Positions 1 to 9,905 of a stretch of DNA of 64,000 nt are shown here, in pieces. The stretch spans positions 1 to 64,000 of the forward strand of contig NZ_JRKO01000013.1 in assembly GCF_000763885.1 (NCBI RefSeq). The letters run 5' to 3'. Positions within the stretch are counted from its first letter, which is position 1. Each line of letters starts with the position of its first letter. Under the pieces are notes generated by a model, which worked only from the letters and a program-made list of their open reading frames with translations, was not told the DNA's origin and ran no database searches. This DNA comes from Paracoccus versutus. GTDB taxonomy: Bacteria; Pseudomonadota; Alphaproteobacteria; Rhodobacterales; Rhodobacteraceae. Both the position numbers and the translations under genes were made by a program.

Positions 1-2
1 GC

Positions 3-176
3 CAGCTTGCGGCGGTCAATGCCCGCATCGCCCGGCTGACGGTGTTGCGCGACGAATTGCAGCGCATGCTGGCGCAATGCGCCTGCGGCACCATCGCCGA
101 CTGCCGGGTGATCGAGGTGCTGGGCAATCATGCGCTTTGCCTGCATGGCGATCATGGCGACACGGATCCCGCATAG
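3..176 (+). CDS. MerR-family metal-responsive regulator, C-terminal fragment
   Basis: Only the last 57 codons are in the window; the start lies upstream. The visible part is the end of the dimerisation helix followed by a Cys-rich tail (ACGTIADCRVIEVL, then an ALC and two further His). This is the pattern of MerR regulators that sense soft metals, where the paired Cys bind the ion and the protein untwists the promoter of a metal efflux or detoxification gene. The DNA-binding domain cannot be seen, so the metal cannot be named. The two downstream genes are on the opposite strand. Confidence 0.7.
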   Translation, partial: QLAAVNARIARLTVLRDELQRMLAQCACGTIADCRVIEVLGNHALCLHGDHGDTDPA

Positions 177-275
177 GCACGGTTTCGCACCGCCATCGAG
201 ACATGGGCCGGGCTGATCATCCGAGAGCCTCCTGGTTTCACATATCGCCGCGGGCTCGCGCCTGCGGCGAGGCTT

Positions 276-935
276 CTAGAACACGGCGACCTGCGTGCCG
301 ATCTCGGCGAGGTCGTAAAGCTCGGTGACATGCTCGTTATAGAGGCCGTAGCAGCCGTTCGATGACAGGCGCCCGATCTTTCGGGTGTCATGCGTGCCGT
401 GGATGAGATAGGCGGGCCAGGACAGATAGAGCCCATAAGCGCCAAGGGGATTTTCCGGCACCCCGCCTTCGACGCGCAAGGGCAGGCTCGGATCCTTTTT
501 GCGCATGTCGGGCGTGGGGGTCCATGGCGGGTTCTTCGCCTTGCGGACCACCTCGGTCTTGCCGCGCTTGGTCAGTTCCTCGGTCACCGGCACCGAGCAG
601 GGATAGACCCGATAGGTGGCCTCGCCGGCGGACCAGTAGTGCAGCGCCCGCGACGAAACATCGGCCAGAATCACCCCGACCCCCAGGTCGCTGAAATGAT
701 CGCTCCAATGCCACATGCGGAAGGCGGACAGGTTCCGGCGCCGATCGGCGTTCGGATTTACCTGCCAGGCGCCGATATCGGGTGCCTGCCCCTGGCCCGC
801 ACCGCCATAGACCATGTTCCCCGTGCTCGGGTCGAACTGCTGCGCAAACGCGCCCATGGCGCTGCTACCGGCACATACCAGCCCGCCGAAAAATGCCCTG
901 CGATCAAGGCCGGAGCCCTTGAATCCCTTATCCAT
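276..935 (-). CDS. L,D-transpeptidase (YkuD domain) family protein
   Basis: A 219-residue exported protein. The N-terminus holds a twin-arginine-like stretch (DRRAFFGGL) and a hydrophobic segment ending near residue 32. The C-terminal half is a YkuD domain with the conserved HGTHD block at about residue 179 and SSNGC with the nucleophile Cys at about 195. Members form 3-3 peptidoglycan crosslinks or attach proteins to peptidoglycan in the periplasm. The usual Arg two residues after the Cys (SxGCxR) is replaced: the motif reads SSNGCYGLYN. A Rhodobacterales-type variant or altered activity are both possible. Confidence 0.85.
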   Translation of the reverse strand: MDKGFKGSGLDRRAFFGGLVCAGSSAMGAFAQQFDPSTGNMVYGGAGQGQAPDIGAWQVNPNADRRRNLSAFRMWHWSDHFSDLGVGVILADVSSRALHYWSAGEATYRVYPCSVPVTEELTKRGKTEVVRKAKNPPWTPTPDMRKKDPSLPLRVEGGVPENPLGAYGLYLSWPAYLIHGTHDTRKIGRLSSNGCYGLYNEHVTELYDLAEIGTQVAVF

Positions 936-1067
936 GTTGATGACTCAATCCGTTCTGTCTGTGATCACATCAGCCCGGAAACCGCGTCGGGGTGGGCCAT
1001 GACGACCGCACCTTGCGAAGGGCGGGATTTTGCCAGGCTGATGGCGAATTGCGCCCGAGGCGCAGGA

Positions 1068-1427
1068 TCAGACGGAGAGAGCTCTCGGAGGCCGCTCTTG
1101 CTGCAGCGGTCCCGTCGTTCGCCAGGACGAGACGGCAAACAGCCGCTCGAGCTTGCTGGCGTGCTGTGCGGCCCCATCTTGCAAGGACGCCGTCTCGACG
1201 GCGGCATGCGAGGCACAGGTCCAGTCGCAGGCTGTTCCATCACTGCTGCAACTGCCGCTCAGCATGCAGGACGCATTGCCTGGGGCGGAAGAAGGCTCGG
1301 CCTCCTGCCCGGCTGCGGCTTCCATCGCCAATTGCTGCGACGCTACCACGCCGTCATGCGCCACCGACAGGATCAGGGCGGCGTTCATCACGGCAAAGGT
1401 GAACAGCAGGGCGAGCAGGCGCATCAT
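1068..1427 (-). CDS. small Cys-rich exported protein, function unknown
   Basis: About 119 residues from the double Met at 1422-1427, chosen because it directly precedes a hydrophobic signal-like segment (LLALLFTFAVMNAALIL). The mature part carries four Cys in a short cluster (CMLSGSC, then ACDWTC) and a His. The small size, export signal and Cys cluster, with a metal-type MerR regulator about 1 kb away, suggest a periplasmic metal-related role, but no family is recognised. Its upstream region abuts the transposon remnant at 1480. Confidence 0.5.
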   Translation of the reverse strand: MMRLLALLFTFAVMNAALILSVAHDGVVASQQLAMEAAAGQEAEPSSAPGNASCMLSGSCSSDGTACDWTCASHAAVETASLQDGAAQHASKLERLFAVSSWRTTGPLQQERPPRALSV

Positions 1428-1479
1428 GCCATATGGGTAGGATGGCCCGCCCGCGAAGTCCATCGGGATGTGATCGCAA

Positions 1480-2046
1480 ATGCGTGTGTTCAAGGACAGG
1501 ATCACCATTTTCGGCATCCGGTATCATTCGGAGGATCTCGCGACCTAGTTCCTGCTTCGTGGTGGGCAAACCGTGGACATCCGCTGGGACCATGCCGACA
1601 TCGGCGCCATCGAAGTCTGCCTCGACGGGAACTGGGTCGAGGTCGGGACCGTGCATGGCGAGACGAGCAAGGGCCGCCTGTTCGACGGGCTGCACGCACA
1701 GGAATGGATCGCGACCCGTCGCGCCCTGCGCACCCGTGCCGAGAAACAGAGATCCTGGAACGAGGCGGTCGTTTTCGAGGCGCTCAAGGCGATCCGGGAC
1801 ATGAACACCACCAGCAAGCTGGCCTTCGGCCTGATCGACAAGAACTGGACGGTGGAGAACCTGCAAAAGCTCGAATCCTCCCTGTTCGACAGCTTCAAGG
1901 TGGCTGCGAACACCGCCCGGACCCAGAGGTCGGAAGATGGCTACGGCCGCTCCATCGAACCCCGTGCTCCCCGGAACACGGAGACCGATGCCGCGCCCCA
2001 GCAGGCCTCGGCACGCCGCGCCAACAACTTCGAGATGGAAGACTGA
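1480..2046 (+). pseudogene. tniA: tniA/TnsB-like transposase remnant (Mu-type C-terminal domain)
   Basis: The reading frame from ATG 1480 runs in phase through an internal TAG at 1546-1548 into an open stretch ending at 2046. The protein after the stop resembles the Mu/TniA C-terminal beta-barrel and tail: ADIGAIEVCLDGNWVEV, then a Trp/Arg-rich helix region. The DDE catalytic core is absent. An in-frame stop, lost N-terminal three quarters and two further broken tni genes immediately downstream make this a decayed transposase. GTG 1573 could start a fragment, but it would not be functional. Confidence 0.65.
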
Positions 2047-2049
2047 TCC

Positions 2050-2336
2050 ATGACCGCCGATACCCCGCAGTCCCGACGCCGGCCGCCCCCAAGCCCGTCG
2101 CACAGGTCATCGCCGGGCTGCGACGCATTCATATCGAGAGCGACCGTGACAGGGACCTGAAGCTCCAGTTGCAGCGCCTGTTCCAGACCGATGACGAGGG
2201 AAACCTCCTGCCCCTGCCGGCGCGCTTCACCGCCGGGCAGGAGACCCGCGGCATCGCGCTGATCGAGCCCGCCGGTGGTGGCAAGACCACCGCGATCCGC
2301 ACCGAACGCCAACGCAAGCAGCTGTCGAGGTCCTGA
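2050..2336 (+). pseudogene. tniB: tniB-like AAA ATPase remnant
   Basis: ATG 2050 opens 3 bases after the tniA stop, as expected in a tniAB operon. The frame breaks near the C-run at about 2080-2092. In the neighbouring frame the protein continues with AQVIAGLRRIHIESDRD, ending in a Walker A motif (PAGGGKTT) and a stop at 2334-2336. A full TniB is about 300 residues; here everything after Walker A is deleted. TniB-type ATPases select the target DNA for TniA. Confidence 0.6.
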
Positions 2337-2339
2337 TCC

Positions 2340-3831
2340 ATGCCGCTTCTTCCCTTCCTTCCGCTGGCCGCCGGCGAATCCCTGATGTCCTATGTCGCGC
2401 GCATGGCCCGGTTCCATGCCGGGATGGCGGCCTTCCGTTCATGGCTTTTCTGGATCTGGCTCGCCAATCCGTCATGCCAGCGGCGCCCGAGACCGTGGAG
2501 CGCATCGCGGCGCTCAGCGGCATGCCTCGGGCCGGATTGCTTCGCGCCGCGATCCTGCCGGCCGGCAAGGCGGGCCATGAGCACCGGGGACAGTTGTTCG
2601 ACATCAGGTTTCTCGATCGTCGGCGGATCACCTTCTGCCCCGCCTGCCTGCTGGGAGATCGCCAAATGGCGGCCGGAAGCCATGGACAACGCGTCGGACG
2701 GCTGCACTGGATGTTCGCCCCTGTCAGGACCTGCCCGCGCCATGGCATCCCCCTGATCCGCCGCAAGGCCGCTACGGAGGAGGAGCGATTCCAGTTGCCG
2801 GGCGCGCTCGCCGAATCGGATGACGCGCTCGAACGCCTGGCCGCGGAAACCCCTCGGCATGGGGTCTCGCCGCTTCAGGCCTATGTCACAGCCCGTATTG
2901 ACGGGCAGGCAGGCCCCCAGTGGCTCGACAACCAGCGCATCGATCAGGTCGCCGGCGCCACGCAATTGCTCGGCGCCGCCCTCATCCATGGCACCACGGC
3001 AAAAACCTCCCAACTGACCGAAGAGCAATGGGATGAGGCAGCAAAGGTCGGGTTCAGCTTCACCTCGCAGGGGCCTGACGGCGTTCGAGACGGCCTCGAG
3101 GAAATCTTCAGCGCCGTGAAACGGCAACAGCCCGTGTCGACGCCGCGATCCGCATACGGCCCGCTCTACTCCGGCGCCCTCTCCGATCCAGATGGCATCG
3201 GCCGACCGAGGACATCCTGCGGAGCCATATCCTTGACAGCATGTCGATCGCCGCCGGAGAAACCCTGCTCGGCGAAGTGGCAGCCCAGCGGCGGCGCCAT
3301 AGCATCACCTCGCTCTGCGATGAAACGGGTGTTCCACGAGGTTCGTTGACGACGGTCCTGCTCGCGTTCGGCCTGCCGGCCGACAGCGAGGAGAAGTATT
3401 TGCATGTCAACGACACCTTCGCGGCACACGCCCAGGGACAGGCAGGTTTCGATTCGATCCTGATCGATGAAGAGGAAATGACGGGCGCTCTCTACGCACC
3501 GCGCATGCCCCCGGATCAGCAAGGACGAAGCCGCCGAAATCCTCGGCATCGACGACGGCGCCGTAGCCAGCCTGCTGCGGCTGGCCAATCATGACGGCAC
3601 CCCCTACTGAAGCGCGTCGTTCCGATCATCGGCAGCCGCGAGGCGCCATGGCATATCGAACTCGACAGTTTCGATCACTTCCGCCCCGCTCATGTCTCGC
3701 TCGCAACCCTGGCGCGACAGCGCTCGCTCGAAAAGGAGGAACTCCGACGACAGTTGTGGACGCGCGGCATCCGGTCGATCCTCCACGGCTCGCATCGCGA
3801 CTGCGGAATCTATCGGCTCGCGGATCTCTAG
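2340..3831 (+). pseudogene. tniQ: tniQ/TnsD-like target-site protein, multiply frameshifted
   Basis: ATG 2340 starts a TniQ-type N-terminus (LAAGESLMSYVARMARFHAGM). The frame shifts near 2440, then runs to about 3190 with the TniQ zinc motif (TFCPACLLGD, then CPRHG). It shifts again near 3240 and 3500, and a stop at 3608 is followed by a shift into a last frame ending at 3829-3831. Fused across the breaks the protein would be about 490 residues, a plausible TniQ length. TniQ recognises the target in Tn5053/Tn402 and Tn7-like elements. With tniA and tniB also broken, the module is dead. Confidence 0.6.
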
Positions 3832-4421
3832 TTAGCAATCGCAGCATTTCATCGGCCAGGTCGTCCCTCGGGGCGGCTTTTTTCGGGAAGTTTCGATGAG
3901 CGCTAATGGCCTTGGCAAATGGGCAAAGTCACCGCCCAACCACGCTTGGGATGGCGGAAAACAAGGGATTTCCGGGCTTCCATCGCCTGTCGTTTCAGGC
4001 CTTGCCCCCGGAAATGCCGGGAAAATTCGGCATTTGCGCCCGGCAATGCAGGTGCAGCGCGGATCGCAGCGAGGGCTGGCCTAGAGGCCGGAAGGCGAAC
4101 AACCGCGGCCGCGCCTAGGCAGGGGGCGGCAGGAAATGCGGGCTGGGCCCATCCGACGGCCCAACCCCGCCCGCTGCGCCACCGATTCGGCGGGCAAGCG
4201 CCGCCTTGAGCCCGGCAGGCCCTGCTCCGACCCAGCCATCGGGGCGCCGGGTTCCGCTGCACTGCGGCGGTTCGCGCATTCGTTACGACAGATTATTACA
4301 ATTTCTACATCAGTAATATTGCAATGTTGCGCAGTCATCCTTACAACGGGCGCTGCAACCCGCGCTGATTCTGCGCCGCGGCGGAAACCCGGCGCCGAAA
4401 GCGGCAAAAGAGGACTCTGAG
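3832..4421. other. 590-bp region without a recognised gene, upstream of ccr
   Basis: It follows the tniQ remnant. The first 430 bp are GC-rich with short inverted segments (GGAAATGCCGGG/GGCATTTGCGCCCGG-type) and no convincing gene or transposon end. The last 130 bp are more AT-rich and should hold the ccr promoter. They include the partial palindrome ATTGCAATGTTGCGCA at 4318-4333, which resembles TTGC-type sites of RamB/ScfR regulators of acetyl-CoA assimilation. That assignment is only a suggestion. Confidence 0.4.
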
Positions 4422-5711
4422 ATGGCCCTGGACCAACCCACCCCGATCGCGCCCTATGACGCACCGGAAAAGGATCTCTACGAGATCGGCGAGATGCCGC
4501 CTCTGGGCTATGTGCCCCAGCAGATGTACGCCTGGGCCATCCGCCGCGAACGCCATGGCGAGCCCGACAAGGCCATGCAGGTCGAGGTGGTCGAGACGCC
4601 GCCGATCGACAGCAACGAGGTGCTGGTCCTGGTGATGGCGGCGGGCGTCAACTACAACGGCATCTGGGCCGGCCTCGGCGTGCCGATCAGCCCCTTCGAC
4701 GGCCATGGCGCGCCCTATCACATCGCGGGCTCGGATGCCTCGGGCATCGTCTGGGCGGTGGGCGACAAGGTCAAGAACTGGAAGGTCGGGGACGAAGTCG
4801 TCATCCATTGCAACCAGGACGACGGCAACGACGAGGAATGCAACGGCGGCGACCCGATGTATTCGCCCAGCCAGCGCATCTGGGGCTACGAGACGCCGGA
4901 CGGCAGCTTCGCCCAGTTCACCCGCGTCCAGGCCCAGCAGCTGATGCGCCGCCCCCAGCACCTGACCTGGGAGGAATCGGCCTGCTACACGCTGACGCTG
5001 GCCACCGCCTACCGCATGCTCTTCGGCCACGAGCCGCATGAGCTGAAGCCGGGCATGAACGTGCTGGTCTGGGGCGCCTCGGGCGGGCTTGGCAGCTTCG
5101 CCATCCAGCTGATCAACGCCGCCGGGGCCAATGCGGTCGGCGTCATCAGCGACGAGGACAAGCGCGAGTTCGTCATGAGCCTTGGCGCCAAGGGCGTCAT
5201 CAACCGCAAGGACTTCAAGTGCTGGGGCCAATTGCCCAAGGTGAACACCCCCGAATACAAGGAGTGGTTCAACGAGGTGCGCAAGTTCGGCAAGGCGATC
5301 TGGGACATCACCGGCAAGGGCAACAACGTCGACATCGTCTTCGAACATCCGGGCGAGGCGACCTTCCCGGTCTCGACCTTCGTCTGCAAGAAGGGCGGCA
5401 TGGTGGTGATCTGCGCCGGCACCTCGGGCTTCAACTGCACCTTCGACGTGCGCTACATGTGGATGCACCAGAAGCGCCTGCAGGGCAGCCATTTCGCGCA
5501 TCTGAAACAGGCGTCTGCGGCCAACAAGCTGATGCTCGAGCGCCGCATCGACCCCTGCATGTCCGAGGTCTTTCCCTGGGCCGAAATCCCGGCCGCGCAT
5601 CTGAAGATGCTGCGCAACGAACACAAGCCCGGCAACATGGCGGTGCTGGTGCAGGCCCCCGTCACGGGCCTGCGCACCTTCGAGGACGCGCTGGAGGCGG
5701 GGCGCCGCTGA
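4422..5711 (+). CDS. ccr: crotonyl-CoA carboxylase/reductase
   Basis: A 429-residue medium-chain dehydrogenase/reductase of full family length. It performs NADPH-dependent reductive carboxylation of crotonyl-CoA to ethylmalonyl-CoA, the defining step of the ethylmalonyl-CoA pathway for acetate and C1 assimilation. The nucleotide-binding loop VWGASGGLGSFA is at about 217-228. The CO2-pocket region is recognisable: VNYNGIW near 76-82, GYE at 155-157, and QGSHFAH at 354-360 carrying the expected His. The start is ATG 4422 after a GAGGAC ribosome site. It is monocistronic, with a strong terminator just downstream. Confidence 0.95.
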   Translation: MALDQPTPIAPYDAPEKDLYEIGEMPPLGYVPQQMYAWAIRRERHGEPDKAMQVEVVETPPIDSNEVLVLVMAAGVNYNGIWAGLGVPISPFDGHGAPYHIAGSDASGIVWAVGDKVKNWKVGDEVVIHCNQDDGNDEECNGGDPMYSPSQRIWGYETPDGSFAQFTRVQAQQLMRRPQHLTWEESACYTLTLATAYRMLFGHEPHELKPGMNVLVWGASGGLGSFAIQLINAAGANAVGVISDEDKREFVMSLGAKGVINRKDFKCWGQLPKVNTPEYKEWFNEVRKFGKAIWDITGKGNNVDIVFEHPGEATFPVSTFVCKKGGMVVICAGTSGFNCTFDVRYMWMHQKRLQGSHFAHLKQASAANKLMLERRIDPCMSEVFPWAEIPAAHLKMLRNEHKPGNMAVLVQAPVTGLRTFEDALEAGRR

Positions 5712-5731
5712 CCCCGACCCCGGCGCAACTG

Positions 5732-5768
5732 GACCGTCCGGCGCGAGGAGGCGCCGGGCGGTCTTTTG
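5732..5768 (+). terminator. Rho-independent terminator of ccr
   Basis: A near-perfect hairpin: GACCGTCCGGCGC pairs with GCGCCGGGCGGTC (one mismatch) around a short loop and is followed by TTTT, 20 bp after the ccr stop. Confidence 0.85.
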
Positions 5769-5898
5769 CTTTGCAAGGCAGGTGTCATTGCAAGCGACAT
5801 ATCATGGCAAGAAGCGTGGCAAAAAGCCGCTGCCCGCAGAACGGGCAGAACGAAAACCCTCTAGCCATTGATATCACGTGATTTATCCTTGGGATAAC

Positions 5899-5934
5899 TT
5901 GGCATTACGCCAAAAACTCGGGCATTTTGCCCGA
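5899..5934. promoter_or_regulatory. two adjacent inverted repeats upstream of gdhA
   Basis: TTGGC-ATTAC-GCCAA (5899-5913) and TCGGGCA-TTT-TGCCCGA (5918-5934) lie side by side in the AT-rich interval about 80-115 bp before gdhA. They look like operators or a leader hairpin controlling glutamate dehydrogenase. No terminator T-run follows. The regulator is unknown. Confidence 0.4.
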
Positions 5935-5977
5935 ATATTGCTCTTGCCCCATTCAAACTGCCCGCACCTTGGGCTAA

Positions 5978-7375
<1,398 letters not shown>

Positions 7376-7384
7376 TGCCGCAGC

Positions 7385-7410
7385 AGGCGGGCCGCATCCC
7401 GGCCCGCCTT
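7385..7410 (+). terminator. terminator-like hairpin after gdhA
   Basis: A perfect 9-bp stem, AGGCGGGCC...GGCCCGCCT, with a 7-base loop starts 10 bp after the gdhA stop. The T-run is short (TT). Confidence 0.65.
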
Positions 7411-7465
7411 GCCAGCACGGGCCGGGACCGCTAAGCGGCACCATGCCCCTGCCCATCGCCCCCTC

Positions 7466-8071
7466 ATGCTGATCTTTCTCCAGCCCCGCATCGTGCTGCT
7501 GTCGGTGCCCAAGACCGGGACGACGGCGCTGGAACAGGCGCTGGCGCCCAGGGCCGAGATCGTCTTTCGCACCCGGCCCGAGATCAAGCACCTGAACCTG
7601 CGGCAATATCGCAGCCGCATCCGGCCGCTGCTCGAGCCGCTGGGCGAGCCCGCGTTCGAAACCGTGGCGGTGATCCGCGAACCGCTGGACTGGCTGCGCA
7701 GCTGGTATCGCTTTCGCGCCCGCGACGAACTGATCGGCCATCCGAACAGCACCGCCCATGTCAGCTTCGAGCGTTTCGCGGACGACTACCTGCGCCCCGG
7801 CGATCGCCCGGCCCATGCCCGGCTGGGCCGGCAATCCGATTTCCTCGTCGACAATGACGGCCGGATCGCGGTCGATCACCTCTTCCGCTACGAGGCGATG
7901 CCGGCGCTGACGCAATTCCTGGCGCAGCGCCTCGGCAAGCCGGTCGCGCTGCGGCGCAGCAATGTCTCGCCCCCCGCCGTCACCGACCTGGCGCCCGAGG
8001 CCGAGGCGCGGCTGCGCACCGCCCTGGCCGCCGATCACGCCATCTGGCAGGACGCGCGTCAGGCGCCGTAA
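7466..8071 (+). CDS. sulfotransferase-like P-loop protein
   Basis: 201 residues from ATG 7466; the frame opens earlier, but this Met directly precedes the first beta strand (MLIFLQPRIVLLSVPKTGTT). The VPKTGTTALEQAL loop matches the PAPS 5'-phosphosulfate-binding motif of sulfotransferase folds, and VIREPLDWLRSWYRF matches the 3'-phosphate-binding strand (RxPxxWxxS). Such proteins move sulfate from PAPS to carbohydrates or small molecules, though short members are often uncharacterised. Its 3' end overlaps the convergent START-domain gene by 13 bp. Confidence 0.7.
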   Translation: MLIFLQPRIVLLSVPKTGTTALEQALAPRAEIVFRTRPEIKHLNLRQYRSRIRPLLEPLGEPAFETVAVIREPLDWLRSWYRFRARDELIGHPNSTAHVSFERFADDYLRPGDRPAHARLGRQSDFLVDNDGRIAVDHLFRYEAMPALTQFLAQRLGKPVALRRSNVSPPAVTDLAPEAEARLRTALAADHAIWQDARQAP

Positions 8072-8529
8072 AGCGCCTTCGCCCGGTCCTCGAAGGCGCG
8101 CACGATGCGCATCATCGCCTCGCCGAAGACCACGCCGATCACCTTGCCCAGGATGGCGTTGCGGAACTCGAAATCGACGAAGAACTCGACCTTGCAGCCG
8201 CCCTCCGGCAGGTCGGCGAAGCTCCAGCCGCTGCGCAGGTACTTGAAGGGCCCGTCCAGGTATTCGGTGTCGATGCGCTTCGTCTCGGGCCACAGCGTCA
8301 CGCGCGAGCCGAAGCGCTCGCGGAACACCTTGAAGCTGATGACCAGGTCGGCCTCGACCACCTCGCTGCCCGAGGCGCCGGGCCGGCGCGCGCGGATGCG
8401 CGCGGCGGTGTTCCAGGGCAGGAACTCGGGGTATCTTTCTATATCGGCCACCAGCGCATACATCTGGTCGGCGCTATAGGGCAGGATTCGGCTGTCGCTA
8501 TGCTGAGGCAAGAGGTCGTCCCGGCGCAT
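8059..8529 (-). CDS. Coq10/RatA-type START-domain protein
   Basis: 156 residues covering one polyketide-cyclase/START domain: DSRILPYSADQMYALVADI, then YPEFLPW, then an FVDFEFRNAILG strand and a C-terminal helix. In alphaproteobacteria this family is the Coq10 homologue that binds ubiquinone and aids its delivery to the respiratory chain. The related E. coli RatA is annotated as a ribosome-association toxin. The respiratory role is more likely here. It is convergent with the sulfotransferase-like gene. Confidence 0.85.
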   Translation of the reverse strand: MRRDDLLPQHSDSRILPYSADQMYALVADIERYPEFLPWNTAARIRARRPGASGSEVVEADLVISFKVFRERFGSRVTLWPETKRIDTEYLDGPFKYLRSGWSFADLPEGGCKVEFFVDFEFRNAILGKVIGVVFGEAMMRIVRAFEDRAKALYGA

Positions 8530-8569
8530 TTTCGGTTTCCGGGGGCAGCACTAGCAAAGGAACGGGCGC

Positions 8570-8758
8570 ATGAACAACCTCATCTGGCTGATCCGGGCCG
8601 CCCGCTGGGCGCGAAACCCGCCCAGCGCCCGAACCGTCGCGCTGGTCCTCGGCGTCATCGCGGCCGGCCTGCTGCTTGCCGGGCTCGAACATTTCGGCCT
8701 CTGGCCCGATTGGGCCACCACCGAACGCCCGCGCGGCATCCAGTTGCAGCGCCCCTGA
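8570..8758 (+). CDS. small single-span membrane protein, unknown
   Basis: 62 residues: a basic N-terminus (MNNLIWLIRAARWARNPPS), one hydrophobic segment at about 23-42 (VALVLGVIAAGLLLAGLEHF), and a Trp-rich tail. It is preceded by AAAGGAACGGGCGC and divergent from the START-domain gene. The positive-inside pattern and clean start support a real gene. No function can be given. Confidence 0.6.
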   Translation: MNNLIWLIRAARWARNPPSARTVALVLGVIAAGLLLAGLEHFGLWPDWATTERPRGIQLQRP

Positions 8759-8800
8759 CCGCCGCCGCGACAGGTTGGCGCACCCCGCCGCGGCACAGCC

Positions 8801-8823
8801 CTTCACCGTTTCCCAAATACTCC
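8801..8823 (-). repeat. 23-bp intergenic element, copy 1
   Basis: On the minus strand it begins GGAGTATTTGGGAAACG and ends TGAAG. It matches the copies at 8875-8897 and 15011-15033. It lies 3' of the metallopeptidase gene on the same strand. Confidence 0.6.
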
Positions 8824-8874
8824 TGCGACCGCGCCACGGATAGCGGCCGGCCCAGCGGGGGCACCACCCCTGCC

Positions 8875-8897
8875 CTTCTCTGTTCTGCAAATACTCC
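8875..8897 (-). repeat. 23-bp intergenic element, copy 2
   Basis: On the minus strand it begins GGAGTATTTGCAGAACA and ends GAGAAG. It is 30 bp downstream of the metallopeptidase stop, in tandem with copy 1. Confidence 0.6.
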
Positions 8898-8926
8898 CCG
8901 CGGCCGTGCCACCCGCGCCGCCGCCC

Positions 8927-9778
8927 CTAATTCCCCAAAGCCGCGAAACTGTCGCATTGCGCCATCTGCCCCGAGGCAAAGCCGCGCTTGAACCAGGCCT
9001 GCCGCTCGGCGGCCGAGCCATGGGTGAAGGCGTCGGGCACCACCGCCCGGCCGGCGCTTTCCATCAGCGTGTCGTCGCCCACCGCGGCAGCGGCATTGAT
9101 CGCCTCGTCGATGTCGCCCTCCTCGATGGTGCCGAACTGCTCGCTGGCCTGCCGCGCCCAGATCCCGGCATAGCAATCCGCCTGCAATTCGGTGGCGACC
9201 GACAGCCGGTTCGCATCGCGCTCGCCCAGCCGGGCGCGCAGCCCGTTCACCTCGGAAAGCGTCCCGGTCAGGTTCTGCACGTGATGGCCGACCTCATGCG
9301 CGATGACATAGGCATAGGCGAAATCGCCCCCCGCCCCCATCTTGCCGGCCATGACCCGAAAGAAATCCGTGTCCAGATAGACCTTGCGGTCGCCGGGGCA
9401 ATAGAACGGCCCCATCGCCGCCGAGGCGCCGCCGCAGGCCGATTGCACCGCGCCCGAAAACAGCACCAGCCCCGGATCCTGGTAGCGCATGCCGGCCTGG
9501 TCGGGCAGCACGCCGGCCCAGACCTCCTCGGTATCGGCCAGCACGACCGAGACGAACTGGCCGATCTCGCGCTCTTCCTGCGTCAGCTCGCGCGACTCGC
9601 CGGGCGCGCCGCCCTCGTCCAGGGCGCCGACGATGGGCGAGATGTCGATGCCGAAGAAATACCCCACCGCCAGCACCACCAGCACGCCGACGACGCCCAT
9701 GCCGCCCGCGCCGGCGGCCCGGCCCATGCCGCGCCGATCCTCGACATTCCTGCTGCCGCGCCTGCCCCGCCATTCCAT
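8927..9778 (-). CDS. YpfJ-type neutral zinc metallopeptidase
   Basis: 283 residues from ATG 9778, chosen because the sequence there (MEWRGRRGSRNVEDRRG) is the conserved start of the family. One membrane span follows (GVVGVLVVLAVGYFFGIDI). The zinc motif is HEVGHHVQN, with a downstream ELQADCYAGIW supplying the third ligand. A pair of Cys (SACGG and FYC) may form a disulfide. The protease faces the periplasm; its substrate is unknown. Two copies of a 23-bp intergenic element follow its stop. Confidence 0.9.
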   Translation of the reverse strand: MEWRGRRGSRNVEDRRGMGRAAGAGGMGVVGVLVVLAVGYFFGIDISPIVGALDEGGAPGESRELTQEEREIGQFVSVVLADTEEVWAGVLPDQAGMRYQDPGLVLFSGAVQSACGGASAAMGPFYCPGDRKVYLDTDFFRVMAGKMGAGGDFAYAYVIAHEVGHHVQNLTGTLSEVNGLRARLGERDANRLSVATELQADCYAGIWARQASEQFGTIEEGDIDEAINAAAAVGDDTLMESAGRAVVPDAFTHGSAAERQAWFKRGFASGQMAQCDSFAALGN

Positions 9779-9905
9779 CGCGCCGTCCTCCCCGCCGTGA
9801 TCCCGCCTGCCGAGCTTATCGCAACCCCGCCACGGCGCAACACGCGCGCAGGCTTGACAGTTCCGGCCCCAGCCCGCAGCACGTTCCCAAACGAAAGGGG
9901 CAGGC

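Noticed and set aside
390..2336. 648-codon open frame on the plus strand
   Set aside because: It runs antisense to the L,D-transpeptidase and exported-protein genes and has no family pattern. Only its last part coincides with the tniB remnant. GC-rich DNA leaves such frames open.
3841..3900. Possible terminator after the tniQ remnant
   Set aside because: A T-run is present (GGCTTTTTTC), but no stable stem can be drawn before it.
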